Assembly (NCBI GenBank): GCA_003219095.1 | Contig: QHPM01000218.1 | Coordinates: forward strand, 2,086 to 18,031 | DNA: 15,946 nucleotides | Reading direction: 5' to 3' | From: Verrucomicrobiota bacterium | GTDB lineage: Bacteria; Verrucomicrobiota; Verrucomicrobiia; Chthoniobacterales; UBA10450 | In this document: piece by piece, positions 6,740 through 13,897 of the stretch | Numbering within the stretch: the first letter of the stretch is position 1 | Layout of the letters: every line of letters begins with the position of its first letter | Program-made: the position numbers and the translations under genes | The notes under the pieces: model-generated | What the model saw: the letters and a program-made list of their open reading frames with translations, nothing else | Databases searched by the model: none | Told to the model about the DNA's origin: nothing

Positions 6740-8671
6740 TCAGCGCGGCGGCCAGAGAAATTCGGCGCGGTATTCGGGCGTGGCTTCGGGGGCGAAGCCG
6801 TGGCGCATGATGTTTTCGGTGACAACGCGCGGGACCAGGAAGTTCAGCAGGTAATCGCCGTCGCCGGCTTTGGTTCCGCCGCCGCTCATCTTGAATCCGC
6901 CAAAGGGGTGACGGCCGACCACTGCGCCAGTGCAGGAGCGATTGACATAAACATTCCCAGCTACGAGCTCGGCTTTGATTCGCTCGATGTTAGCTGGACT
7001 GCGCGAGAAAAACCCAGCAGTGAGCGCGTAATCGGTGTCATTGGCAATTCTGATCGCGTCGTCGAGGTCGCGCGCTTTCAACACGCTCAACACTGGGCCA
7101 AAAATTTCACACTGGCTTAGCGTCATTTCCGGTTTTACGCCGGTGAAAATGGTTGGCGGAATGAAATAACCTTTCTCCGGTATGTGGGTTGCCTGGAAGG
7201 CGAGGGTCGCTTCGGTTTTGCCGCGCTCGACGATTTCTTGGATGCGGCGATAGGCCGTTTCGTCGATCACGGGGCCAACAGTAATTCCCGGATCCTCTGG
7301 ATTGCCCACGCGCAAACTGGCGGCGGCAGCGAGTAATCGCTGCATCACACGTTCGTAATTCTCCTCGAGCACAATCAGACGCGAACAGGCGGAACATTTT
7401 TGCCCCTGATAACCAAAAGCAGAATAGATCGTGTCCACGATGGTTTCGTCGAGATCGGCATCGGAATCGACGATGATTGCGTTCTTGCCGCCCATCTCGC
7501 AGACGACGCGCTTGAGCTCGCGCTGGCCGGGTCGCGTTTTGCCAGCCGACTCCCATATTCGCAGCCCCACTTCCCGCGAGCCGGTAAACGCAATCATTTC
7601 CACGTCGGGATGATCGACCAGGTAGGCACCGATGACGGAGCCGCGGCCGTGCAGGCAATTCAAAACGCCCGGCGGAACTCCCGCTTCCTCGAAAATCTCC
7701 ATCAGCAGCGCGCCGAGGACCGCTGAAGGCTCGGCCGGTTTCATGATCACGGTGTTGCCGGTAACGAGCGCGGCAGTGACCATTCCACAGAGAATTGCGA
7801 GCGGAAAATTCCAGGGCGCGATGACGAGGGCAACGCCACGCGGCCAGTGATGCTGGTAGCTTTCCTCGCCGGGGACGTGTTGGGTCAAACGCGGGTTACC
7901 GCGCAGCCGCATTTGGTATGCGTAAAACAAACAAAAATCCATCGCTTCCCGGATGTCGCCGTCGGCTTCGGCCCATGCTTTGCCGACTTCGAAAACTTCG
8001 ACCGCGGAAAGCTCGAACCGACGACGATCGAGAATCGCGGCCACGCGTTCGAGTAACTGGCAGCGCTCTTCGAAGGGTGTCCGGCCCCACGTTTGAAACG
8101 CGCGGCGCGCCGCTTTTGCCGCGCTCTCAGCTTCGGGAATTCCGGCCTCGGCAACAAAACCAACGATTTGGTCTGGCGCACTCGGATTCAGCGACGGCAG
8201 CAATTTATCGGTCCAGACTTCTCGGCCATCGATCACAAGCGGGTACTTTTGTCCGAAACGCGCGCGCACTTCGCGCAAAGCGGTGCGCATTTTTTCCTGG
8301 GACTCGGGATAAACAAAATTTGTCAGCAAAGCATTTTTGTAAGTGTCAACGGATGGCATCTCGCGCGTTGCGCCGTTGCGGGAGAAATCAACTGTAGCGG
8401 CGGCCGTGCCGGCCGCAGAATCAGAGGGTGCCGCCGGCACGGCCGCCGCTACACCATTCACCAAATCACGCGGATCACGCAGCAATTGGACTGCTGAAAC
8501 ATGCTCGGAGAACTTCGCGCGCAAGAATCCTTCATTAGAGGTATTCTCAAGGAGGCGACGCACCAGATACGACATCCCCGGCAGCAATTCGCCGACTGGT
8601 GAGTATTCGCGGACGCGATAACCCATCTCGACCAGTGCGCGTTTGATCGGCCCGGCCATTCCGTAGAGCAA
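6740..8671 (-). CDS. putA: L-glutamate gamma-semialdehyde dehydrogenase half of split PutA
   Basis: This half oxidises the P5C/glutamate semialdehyde product of proline oxidation to glutamate with NAD+. The first ATG in this frame (8671) is inside the proline dehydrogenase domain, so residues 1-51 are the end of that domain (LLYGMAGPIK, then GMSYLVRRLLENTSNEGFLR). Coding in this frame actually reaches back to about 8797-8811. The aldehyde dehydrogenase domain starts near residue 140. It has PWNFPLAILCG (286-296), GNTVIMKPAEPSA, catalytic Glu392 in CEMGGKN, catalytic Cys426 in GYQGQKCSACSR, and the C-terminal EIFGPVLSV and GRHPFGGFKMSG. All key residues are kept. Residues 73-93 are an Ala-rich insert coded by the palindrome at 8393-8453. 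On its own this product would lack a full proline dehydrogenase. Confidence 0.85.
   Translation of the reverse strand: MLYGMAGPIKRALVEMGYRVREYSPVGELLPGMSYLVRRLLENTSNEGFLRAKFSEHVSAVQLLRDPRDLVNGVAAAVPAAPSDSAAGTAAATVDFSRNGATREMPSVDTYKNALLTNFVYPESQEKMRTALREVRARFGQKYPLVIDGREVWTDKLLPSLNPSAPDQIVGFVAEAGIPEAESAAKAARRAFQTWGRTPFEERCQLLERVAAILDRRRFELSAVEVFEVGKAWAEADGDIREAMDFCLFYAYQMRLRGNPRLTQHVPGEESYQHHWPRGVALVIAPWNFPLAILCGMVTAALVTGNTVIMKPAEPSAVLGALLMEIFEEAGVPPGVLNCLHGRGSVIGAYLVDHPDVEMIAFTGSREVGLRIWESAGKTRPGQRELKRVVCEMGGKNAIIVDSDADLDETIVDTIYSAFGYQGQKCSACSRLIVLEENYERVMQRLLAAAASLRVGNPEDPGITVGPVIDETAYRRIQEIVERGKTEATLAFQATHIPEKGYFIPPTIFTGVKPEMTLSQCEIFGPVLSVLKARDLDDAIRIANDTDYALTAGFFSRSPANIERIKAELVAGNVYVNRSCTGAVVGRHPFGGFKMSGGGTKAGDGDYLLNFLVPRVVTENIMRHGFAPEATPEYRAEFLWPPR
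8393..8453. repeat. REP-like inverted repeat inserted in frame in putA
   Basis: The left arm 8393-8413 and right arm 8433-8453 are perfect reverse complements over 21 nt with a 19-bp spacer. The ends are TGTAGC and GCTACA, as in the element at 1176-1253. Within the left side GCGGCC (8400-8405) also pairs with GGCCGC (8411-8416). It is translated on the minus strand as an Ala/Pro-rich 21-residue insert in the putA interdomain linker without breaking the frame. Confidence 0.85.
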
Positions 8672-9750
8672 CTGAAATTCGAAACGGCTGCGATCGATTC
8701 CCAGTTCTTCCGCCAGTGCCTGCGCGTGCGCGATGCTACGGACGTTGTGCGAACCGAACGCGGAAGTGACGATCGATTCGTTCTCGAGTAAAATGCGGCT
8801 AAGCCTTTGATCCAGCCGTTTTGGGTGGACTTAATTTTTTCGTAATCCCAATACGCGCCCTTGACCAGACGAACAGTAAAACGTGTTCCGCGCTCTCGTC
8901 CCCAGGCAATCAGATCATGCAAATCCTCTTCGGCGTCGCGCAAGTAAGCCTGAATGACGATGCCGGCGTGCGGCCAATCGCGGAACTCTGCTTCAGTGAA
9001 GAGGGTCCGAAAAAGTTCGAGGGTCGCATTTTTGTGCGCGTAGCTTTCCATGTCGAAATTGACGAAAGCGCCGAGCTCCGTCGCACGGCGTAAAATCGGG
9101 CGGAGCTTCGGCGCAAGATGCGCAATCGCGTCAGCTGGATCGGCCGGGTTCATTTGGGAATAGAGCGCGGAAATTTTTACCGACACGTTTACGACTGGGA
9201 ACAGCTCGGAGTTTTTGCCGAGCGGATCGGTCCAGCCGCGCGTTTCTCGGGCGAGATGTTCGAGTAATTCCTGACAGCGCGCCGCATACTCGTTAGCTTC
9301 CTCTTCGCTGACGACTGCTTCGCCAAGCAGATCGACGGTGAATCCGATTCCTTGGCGCCGCTTTTTGCGCAGCGTTTTCATTACGTCATCCGGATTGCGC
9401 CCGGCGATGAATTGCCGCGCCATGCCCGAGACGTTCCAGCGCAAAAATTTTCCGCTAATGATCGGGACGATGCGCGCGAGCGACACGCCGGTGCGGATGA
9501 GCGGGGTGAAACCATTCCGCATGTCGGCAAAATATTCATCGAGATGTTGCACGATGTCGGACCCGCGCCGGAGGGAAGCGAGCACATCGACGAAACGGAA
9601 CATTTGCACTTTGAAATATTCGTCGCGCATTGAGAATTCCATGATCCGCTGATAGAATCCGGCTTTGCTGAAGATCGATTCCGGATGGCGATCGACCAGA
9701 TCAAAGATCTGGGTGCCGCGTCGCTCGACCTCGGCCTGCAAGAGACTCAT
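8458..9750 (-). CDS. putA: Proline dehydrogenase half of split PutA
   Basis: This FAD-dependent half oxidises proline to pyrroline-5-carboxylate. I choose ATG 9750 (MSLLQAEVERRGTQIFDLVD), since the open frame farther upstream is antisense to the threonine aldolase. Domain landmarks are LRRGSDIVQHLDEYF, GFTVDLLGEAVVSEEEAN, VNVSVKISALYSQMNP, FVNFDMESYAHKNATL, IVIQAYLRDAEEDL and TVRLVKGAYWDYEKIKSTQNGW, the last ending at Trp313 (codon 8812-8814). After that the family sequence stops. The remaining codons to the stop at 8458 are out-of-frame readings of the true continuation, which lies one frame away as LSRILLENESIVTSAFGSHN. No PutA-type DNA-binding domain is present, so this would be a non-regulatory PutA. 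Confidence 0.8.
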   Translation of the reverse strand: MSLLQAEVERRGTQIFDLVDRHPESIFSKAGFYQRIMEFSMRDEYFKVQMFRFVDVLASLRRGSDIVQHLDEYFADMRNGFTPLIRTGVSLARIVPIISGKFLRWNVSGMARQFIAGRNPDDVMKTLRKKRRQGIGFTVDLLGEAVVSEEEANEYAARCQELLEHLARETRGWTDPLGKNSELFPVVNVSVKISALYSQMNPADPADAIAHLAPKLRPILRRATELGAFVNFDMESYAHKNATLELFRTLFTEAEFRDWPHAGIVIQAYLRDAEEDLHDLIAWGRERGTRFTVRLVKGAYWDYEKIKSTQNGWIKGLAAFYSRTNRSSLPRSVRTTSVASRTRRHWRKNWESIAAVSNFSCSTEWPGRSNAHWSRWVIASANTHQSANCCRGCRIWCVASLRIPLMKDSCARSSPSMFQQSNCCVIRVIW

Positions 9751-9871
9751 GTCCGATTGTAAACCGCGCCTCGCCGTTGGCAAAGTCGCGGCTGATTCGA
9801 AGTTGGCAATCTGCCGGCATGAGCAAGTCAGGCGGCCGGCGCTCGCGGGATTGTAGAGGAGGAGGTAGAAA

Positions 9872-9946
9872 GTGATTTGCCTGGCGGAGATTCGAGGGGC
9901 TCTCTCATTCGCCGTCAGGCAACCAAAGCCCAAACGGCATCTTTGA
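9872..9946 (+). other. Possible 24-codon leader ORF with strong ribosome-binding site
   Basis: AGGAGGAGG ends at 9865, 6 nt before GTG 9872, and opens a 24-codon frame ending in TGA at 9944-9946. It lies in the 233-bp gap between the divergent putA and threonine aldolase genes. The same stretch holds a hairpin: GCCTGGCGG (9879-9887) against CCGTCAGGC (9912-9920), with one mismatch. It might be a leader peptide for the threonine aldolase gene 37 bp downstream, or chance. Confidence 0.3.
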
Positions 9947-9983
9947 TTGCTCGAAGCCGGAAACTCGGGTAGCGACTGGCAAC

Positions 9984-11036
9984 ATGACTGCGCGGCGTCA
10001 GGAATTCGCGAGCGACAATACAGCCGGTCTTTGCCTCGAAGCGGCCGCCGCACTCGCCGAGGCGAATGCTGGCGCAGCGGCATCTTACGGCGACGATGAC
10101 CGGACAAGGCGTCTATGTGATCGCGTCCGTGAGCTTTTCGAAATCGATTGCGACGTCTTCCTCGTCTTTAACGGGACGGCGGCCAACGCCCTGGCGCTGG
10201 CACAACTTTGCCAGCCGTTTCACAGCGTCATCTGCCATGAGTACGCGCACATCGACAATGACGAATGCGGCGCGTGCGAATTTTACACGGGCGGATCCAA
10301 ACTGATTCCCACGGGCGGCGCGAAGGGCAAGATTGATTTGCGCGAAGTGGAAGCGGCGCTGGCACGCCAACACGAACTACATTCGCATAAGCCGCGGGTG
10401 ATCAGTCTTACGCAGGTAACCGAAGCCGGGACCGTTTATGCAGCTGATGAGATTCGCGAGATTTCAGTGTTCGCAAAAAAGCGCGGAATGTTTTTGCATA
10501 TGGACGGTGCGCGTTTCGCGAATGCGATAGCGAAACTTCGATGCGCACCGAAAGAAATCACCTGGCGAGCCGGCGTGGAAGTCCTTTGCTTCGGCGGAAC
10601 GAAGAACGGTCTGGCAGCAGGTGAGCTGGTCGTTTTCTTCAACAAAGAATGCAGCGCCGATTTCGATTACCGAGCAAAACAGGGAGGACATCTCGTGTCG
10701 AAAATGCGTTTTTTGGCGGCGCCCTGGCTCGCTTTGCTGGACAACGACGTCTGGCTGAAGAACGCGCGGCAGGCGAATGAGGCGGCGTTCAAACTAGCGA
10801 GCGGGCTCCGCAGCTGTGACGCTGAGATCGTCTTCCCAGTCGAGTCGAACGCCGTATTTCTTCGCCTTGATCTGACGTTTGCTCAAAAGCTGCGCGAACG
10901 CGGATGGGATTTCTACAAATTCATCGAGCCGAACATTTATCGTTTGATGTGCGCGTGGTCGACAAGCGAGGCGGATATGTCGGCATTACTCTCCGATTTC
11001 GGGGAGGCGAGAAGTTGCGCGTCCGCGGCGCGCTGA
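9984..11036 (+). CDS. Low-specificity L-threonine aldolase
   Basis: A PLP-dependent beta-eliminating-lyase-family enzyme that cleaves L-threonine/allo-threonine to glycine and acetaldehyde. The 350-residue protein starts MTARRQEFASDNTAGLCLEA, close to the family N-terminus. It has ASYGDDD near 33-39, VFNGTAANALAL near 61-72, CHEYAHIDNDECGACEF near 84-100, the PLP-ring Asp in HMDGARFANA (Asp174), and the Schiff-base lysine in CFGGTKNGL (Lys207). Length and motifs fit the roughly 346-residue Pseudomonas-type enzyme. The ATG at 9984 has no strong Shine-Dalgarno sequence. It is divergent from putA, so both catabolic genes share a control region, and a lipoprotein gene begins 13 bp after its stop. 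Confidence 0.93.
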   Translation: MTARRQEFASDNTAGLCLEAAAALAEANAGAAASYGDDDRTRRLCDRVRELFEIDCDVFLVFNGTAANALALAQLCQPFHSVICHEYAHIDNDECGACEFYTGGSKLIPTGGAKGKIDLREVEAALARQHELHSHKPRVISLTQVTEAGTVYAADEIREISVFAKKRGMFLHMDGARFANAIAKLRCAPKEITWRAGVEVLCFGGTKNGLAAGELVVFFNKECSADFDYRAKQGGHLVSKMRFLAAPWLALLDNDVWLKNARQANEAAFKLASGLRSCDAEIVFPVESNAVFLRLDLTFAQKLRERGWDFYKFIEPNIYRLMCAWSTSEADMSALLSDFGEARSCASAAR

Positions 11037-11049
11037 TATACATCGTACA

Positions 11050-11508
11050 ATGATTCGTGGTGCCGCACTCATTTTTGTGCTGACCTTTACGGTTTTCGGT
11101 TGTCGCACCGCGGAAAATGTGGCCTCGACTTCCGCGGCGGTTGTGACAGCTCCGGCGCATTTTGTCAGCGGCAAATTGCGGCACGGCGAGCAGCCGACGA
11201 ACGAGACGGCGGAGACGACGATTTACGAAGGGCAGCCTGTGGAAACGGTGCCGCCGCAATCGACGGGGACGCCTTTCCGATCGTCGCGGACCGCCACATC
11301 CTCGATTACACCACGCCCGAGTGCGACGCCGCGGAGTTCCTCCTCAAACAGCGCAGCGCAATTCCCAGTGGCGAAGCCTGTTCCTGGGAAACCCGGGTAC
11401 GTTTTTAGTCCTTATGATCCCAATGGGGGTTACGTCGATGTGACGGGCTACCAATCTGGTAGCAAGGTCAAGGATCCCTACTCGCAGAAGATTTTCCTCG
11501 TTCCTTGA
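11050..11508 (+). CDS. Small lipoprotein, function unknown
   Basis: This 152-residue protein begins with a hydrophobic signal MIRGAALIFVLTFTVFGC, whose lipobox puts the lipidated cysteine at residue 18. The middle (about 60-105) is rich in Ser, Thr and Pro and likely unstructured. The last 40 residues are ordered: KPVPGKPGYVFSPYDPNGGY, then VDVTGYQSGSKVKDPYSQKI, ending FLVP. I recall a similar ending (SPY...G-VDV-G---G--V-CPY--KIFLVP) in several Verrucomicrobiota proteins. Here the usual Cys before PY is Asp. No function is known to me. It starts 13 bp after the threonine aldolase gene and could be co-transcribed, though the functions look unrelated. Confidence 0.8.
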   Translation: MIRGAALIFVLTFTVFGCRTAENVASTSAAVVTAPAHFVSGKLRHGEQPTNETAETTIYEGQPVETVPPQSTGTPFRSSRTATSSITPRPSATPRSSSSNSAAQFPVAKPVPGKPGYVFSPYDPNGGYVDVTGYQSGSKVKDPYSQKIFLVP

Positions 11509-11760
11509 CCTCGTCGGACGGAGCGCTGCGTTAGCGGGCTCATCGGGTCTGATTCCCTGTGTAAATCGACCGCCGGACTCTCATTTTGCTTAGGGCGTTC
11601 GGGGACAGCCTACTAAGCGATGCAAAGTTGCGACAAAAACGAAATGATTCCAGAATTGTTACGCGAATTGCGTGTTACTGTTTGACTTCCGCGTTTTTTC
11701 GGCGGCCAAATCTGCTGCGTTTCCTAGGCGTTTTTACCTGTTCGCATACTTCGTGCTTTT

Positions 11761-13218
11761 ATGGGCATTATGGGATTTACCCTCTTCCGCATTCCACGCC
11801 GATACTCCGCGCCGAAGAGACCCTTTGCACCCTTGCAATTGCTCTCAATTCTGATCGTTTTGGCCATCGCCCTGGTAGTTTCACGTCGCGCCAACGGGTA
11901 TGTGCTCGAGGGTGGCCGCTGGCCTGCCGGAACCGTCGTGACTTTCCAGATGGGTCTCGGCTCAGCCGGCCGCACACTCATTGATGGCAATACCTCTTGG
12001 GATACGGCGGCAGCACCAGCACTCGCGGCGTGGGATCACGTAATGGCCCGGTTGCAATATAATGGCAATGTCGCCACCCCTCCCGTTTCCTCCGGTGACG
12101 GCGTCAATGCGGTCGTGTTTTCCAACACGGTTTTCGGTCAAAATTTTGGATCAAGCACGCTGGCGGTGACGTACTGGCGTTCTTCCGGCAGCAATATTGT
12201 CGAGGCTGACGTTCTCTTTAACAGAAATCAATCATTCGACTCGTATCGGGGTCCACTGCGTTTCAACTCCAGCGGATGGGCCATTGGCGATATTCGGCGA
12301 GTCCTGATCCACGAACTCGGTCATGCTCTCGGCTTGGATCACCCGGATCAGCATGGGCAACATGTCGACGCGATCATGAACTCAGTGACAAGCGATCGCG
12401 AGACGTTATCGACCGACGACATTTCCGGCGCTCAATCGCTGTATGCGGCGCCTACTGTGACACCAACGCCAACACCCACGCCGACGCCGAGCCCGTCTGG
12501 GAGTCTCGTTTCCGGCTCGCAATCAAAAACAGTAATTGTCCGTGCGCTTGGGCCGACTCTTGGCAGCTACGGGGTCGCTAACGTGTTGAGCGATCCAATG
12601 CTTGAGTTGCACGACTCTTCGGGTGCCACGATCACAACAAACGATGACTGGCAGACTGGATCGCAGGCTTCACAGATCAGCAGCAGCGGCTACGCCCCCA
12701 ACAACAGCAACGAACCAGCCCTGATTGCAACTCTGGGCGCCGGAGCCTACACCGCAATCGTGCGCGGCTACAACAATTCGACCGGCGTCGCATTAGTCGA
12801 AGTGTATGAATTGGATACTTTATCGTCGCGTTTATCTAACATCTCCACCCGCGGACAAGTCGGTACCAGCCAAAATGTCCTTATCGGCGGTCTGATCATC
12901 AATGGGTCGACATCAAAAAAACTGATTGTACGTGCCATCGGTCCGTCCCTGGCCTCACCGCCATTTTCCCTCACCGGCACGCTCTCCAATCCAACCCTGG
13001 AATTGCATGACACTTCCGGCAACCTGCTCGCGAGCAATGACGATTGGGGCAGTGGCACGCAGGCCGCGGCGATCTCGGCCAGCGGTTTCCAGCCACCAGA
13101 TACCAACGAGTCCGCGATTATCGCGACGCTCTCAAGCGGTAACTATACGGCCATTGTTCGCGGCGTTAATAACAGCACCGGTATCGCGCTGGTGGATGCA
13201 TATGATCTCGATCCATAA
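11761..13218 (+). CDS. Secreted matrixin-like zinc metalloprotease 1
   Basis: This 485-residue exported protein has a basic N-terminus, a hydrophobic signal segment at about 25-40 and a mature part starting near YVLEGGRW (47-54). The catalytic domain carries HELGHALGLDH, with zinc ligands His184, His188 and His194 and catalytic Glu185, plus a Met-turn at AIMNSV (Met206), the metzincin/matrixin (M10A) pattern. No cysteine-switch propeptide is visible. A Thr-Pro linker (234-246) follows. The C-terminal half then has one partial repeat (about 248-352) and one complete repeat (about 358-485), with VRA(L/I)GP, LELHD(S/T)SG, TNDDW/SNDDW and YTAIVRG-NNSTG-ALV motifs. The substrate is unknown. ATG 11761 and 11770 are both possible starts; neither has a clear ribosome-binding site. 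Confidence 0.9.
   Translation: MGIMGFTLFRIPRRYSAPKRPFAPLQLLSILIVLAIALVVSRRANGYVLEGGRWPAGTVVTFQMGLGSAGRTLIDGNTSWDTAAAPALAAWDHVMARLQYNGNVATPPVSSGDGVNAVVFSNTVFGQNFGSSTLAVTYWRSSGSNIVEADVLFNRNQSFDSYRGPLRFNSSGWAIGDIRRVLIHELGHALGLDHPDQHGQHVDAIMNSVTSDRETLSTDDISGAQSLYAAPTVTPTPTPTPTPSPSGSLVSGSQSKTVIVRALGPTLGSYGVANVLSDPMLELHDSSGATITTNDDWQTGSQASQISSSGYAPNNSNEPALIATLGAGAYTAIVRGYNNSTGVALVEVYELDTLSSRLSNISTRGQVGTSQNVLIGGLIINGSTSKKLIVRAIGPSLASPPFSLTGTLSNPTLELHDTSGNLLASNDDWGSGTQAAAISASGFQPPDTNESAIIATLSSGNYTAIVRGVNNSTGIALVDAYDLDP
12460..12498 (+). repeat. Thr-Pro tandem repeat linker
   Basis: Alternating Thr and Pro (Ser at the end) codons form a degenerate 6-bp tandem repeat coding a 13-residue flexible linker between the protease and its C-terminal repeats. 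Such tracts are prone to length change by slippage in steps of two residues. Confidence 0.8.
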
Positions 13219-13302
13219 ATTGAACGAAAGCTGCGCGCTTGGGCTCAAATGCTCTCTGTTTGAATGCCGCAGCGAACCGAACTAAATTTAGCGTTCTTCC
13301 AC

Positions 13303-13875
13303 ATGAAAAAGTTCTCCCGTCTATCAATCCCTGGCAGTTTTCTGATTATTGCGTGCGCGGCTGTGGCCACCACGGTTATTCCACCTTCGTTTGATGACTT
13401 GGTCGGTCGGGCCGAAATGATTTTTCAAGGCACTGTAACGGACGTCCGCTCGGAATGGACCGGTGAGGGCGCACAACGTCACATCATGAGCTACGTGACG
13501 GTTAAAGTAGAGGAAACCATCAAAGGCAATCCCGGTGCGAGCGTGACCCTGCGTATGCTCGGCGGCACGGTCGGCGCCGAGACGATGGAGGTAGCAGATG
13601 CGCCGAAATTCAAAGTCGGTGATCGGGACATCTTGTTTGTGGAAAACAACGGCACTCAGTTCATTCCGCTTGTCGGCATCATGCACGGACGTTTCCGAGT
13701 TAAGAAAGATGAGACTGGACGCGACGCAGTTTTTACAAACGAGGGATCGCCTTTGAGCGACGTTACCCAGCTTGGCAAAAATGAAGCCGCCGTCTCCGCC
13801 GGGCGCGCCATCTCAGCGCAGGAACTTAAGCAAGCAATCCACGCCAAGGCCCGGGCGCAGAGCGAGCACCATTAA
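13303..13875 (+). CDS. Secreted protein between two matrixins, function unknown
   Basis: Starting at ATG 13303, the 190-residue product begins MKKFSRLSIPGSFLIIACAA, a clean signal peptide. An upstream in-frame ATG at 13264 would add 13 residues and spoil the signal. The mature part shows DDLVGRAEMIFQGTVTDVRSEW, then YVTVKVEETIKGNPGASVTL, LRMLGGTVGAETMEV, and FKVGDRDILFVENNG. I recall this arrangement (a GTV strand, V-E-(I/L)KG, LGG-VG, and a VLF/ILF strand) from exported proteins near matrixins in other environmental bacteria, with no assigned function. The fold is probably all-beta. It follows metalloprotease 1 by 84 bp and ends 22 bp before the preferred start of metalloprotease 2, so the three may form an operon. 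A protease partner or inhibitor role is only a guess. Confidence 0.8.
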   Translation: MKKFSRLSIPGSFLIIACAAVATTVIPPSFDDLVGRAEMIFQGTVTDVRSEWTGEGAQRHIMSYVTVKVEETIKGNPGASVTLRMLGGTVGAETMEVADAPKFKVGDRDILFVENNGTQFIPLVGIMHGRFRVKKDETGRDAVFTNEGSPLSDVTQLGKNEAAVSAGRAISAQELKQAIHAKARAQSEHH

Positions 13876-13897
13876 GGCAACTTCGTTTCCCAAACTG

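Larger units (their letters stand above)
6740..9750 (-). pseudogene. putA: Bifunctional proline dehydrogenase/P5C dehydrogenase locus with frame break
   Basis: Joined, the two halves make a bifunctional enzyme of about 1000 residues that takes proline to glutamate with channelled intermediates. The reading frame changes between 8814 (last family-matching codon of the first half) and 8797 (first of the second half). Compared with recalled family sequences, about 17 residues such as a PV-V--K--TD-N(Y/F)E stretch are reduced to two or three, so about 43 nt (range 40-50) seem to be missing. That is too large for a simple base-calling error. It could be a real recent inactivation or an assembly collapse. 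The rest of both halves is intact. Confidence 0.7.

Noticed and set aside
7107..7658. 183-codon minus-strand frame inside putA
   Set aside because: It is an Arg-rich out-of-frame reading of the aldehyde dehydrogenase domain, typical of GC-rich shadow frames.
8797..8814. Programmed ribosomal frameshift as explanation of the putA break
   Set aside because: No slippery heptamer or downstream structure is evident, and conserved residues are missing as well, which a frameshift alone would not explain.
9751..10107. Upstream extension of the proline dehydrogenase frame
   Set aside because: It runs antisense into threonine aldolase and shows no PutA similarity; the family match starts just after ATG 9750.
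11586..11984. 132-codon plus-strand frame overlapping the start of metalloprotease 1
   Set aside because: Its second half is an alternative frame of the protease signal region and the rest has no recognisable pattern; I see nothing convincing in the gap 11509-11760.
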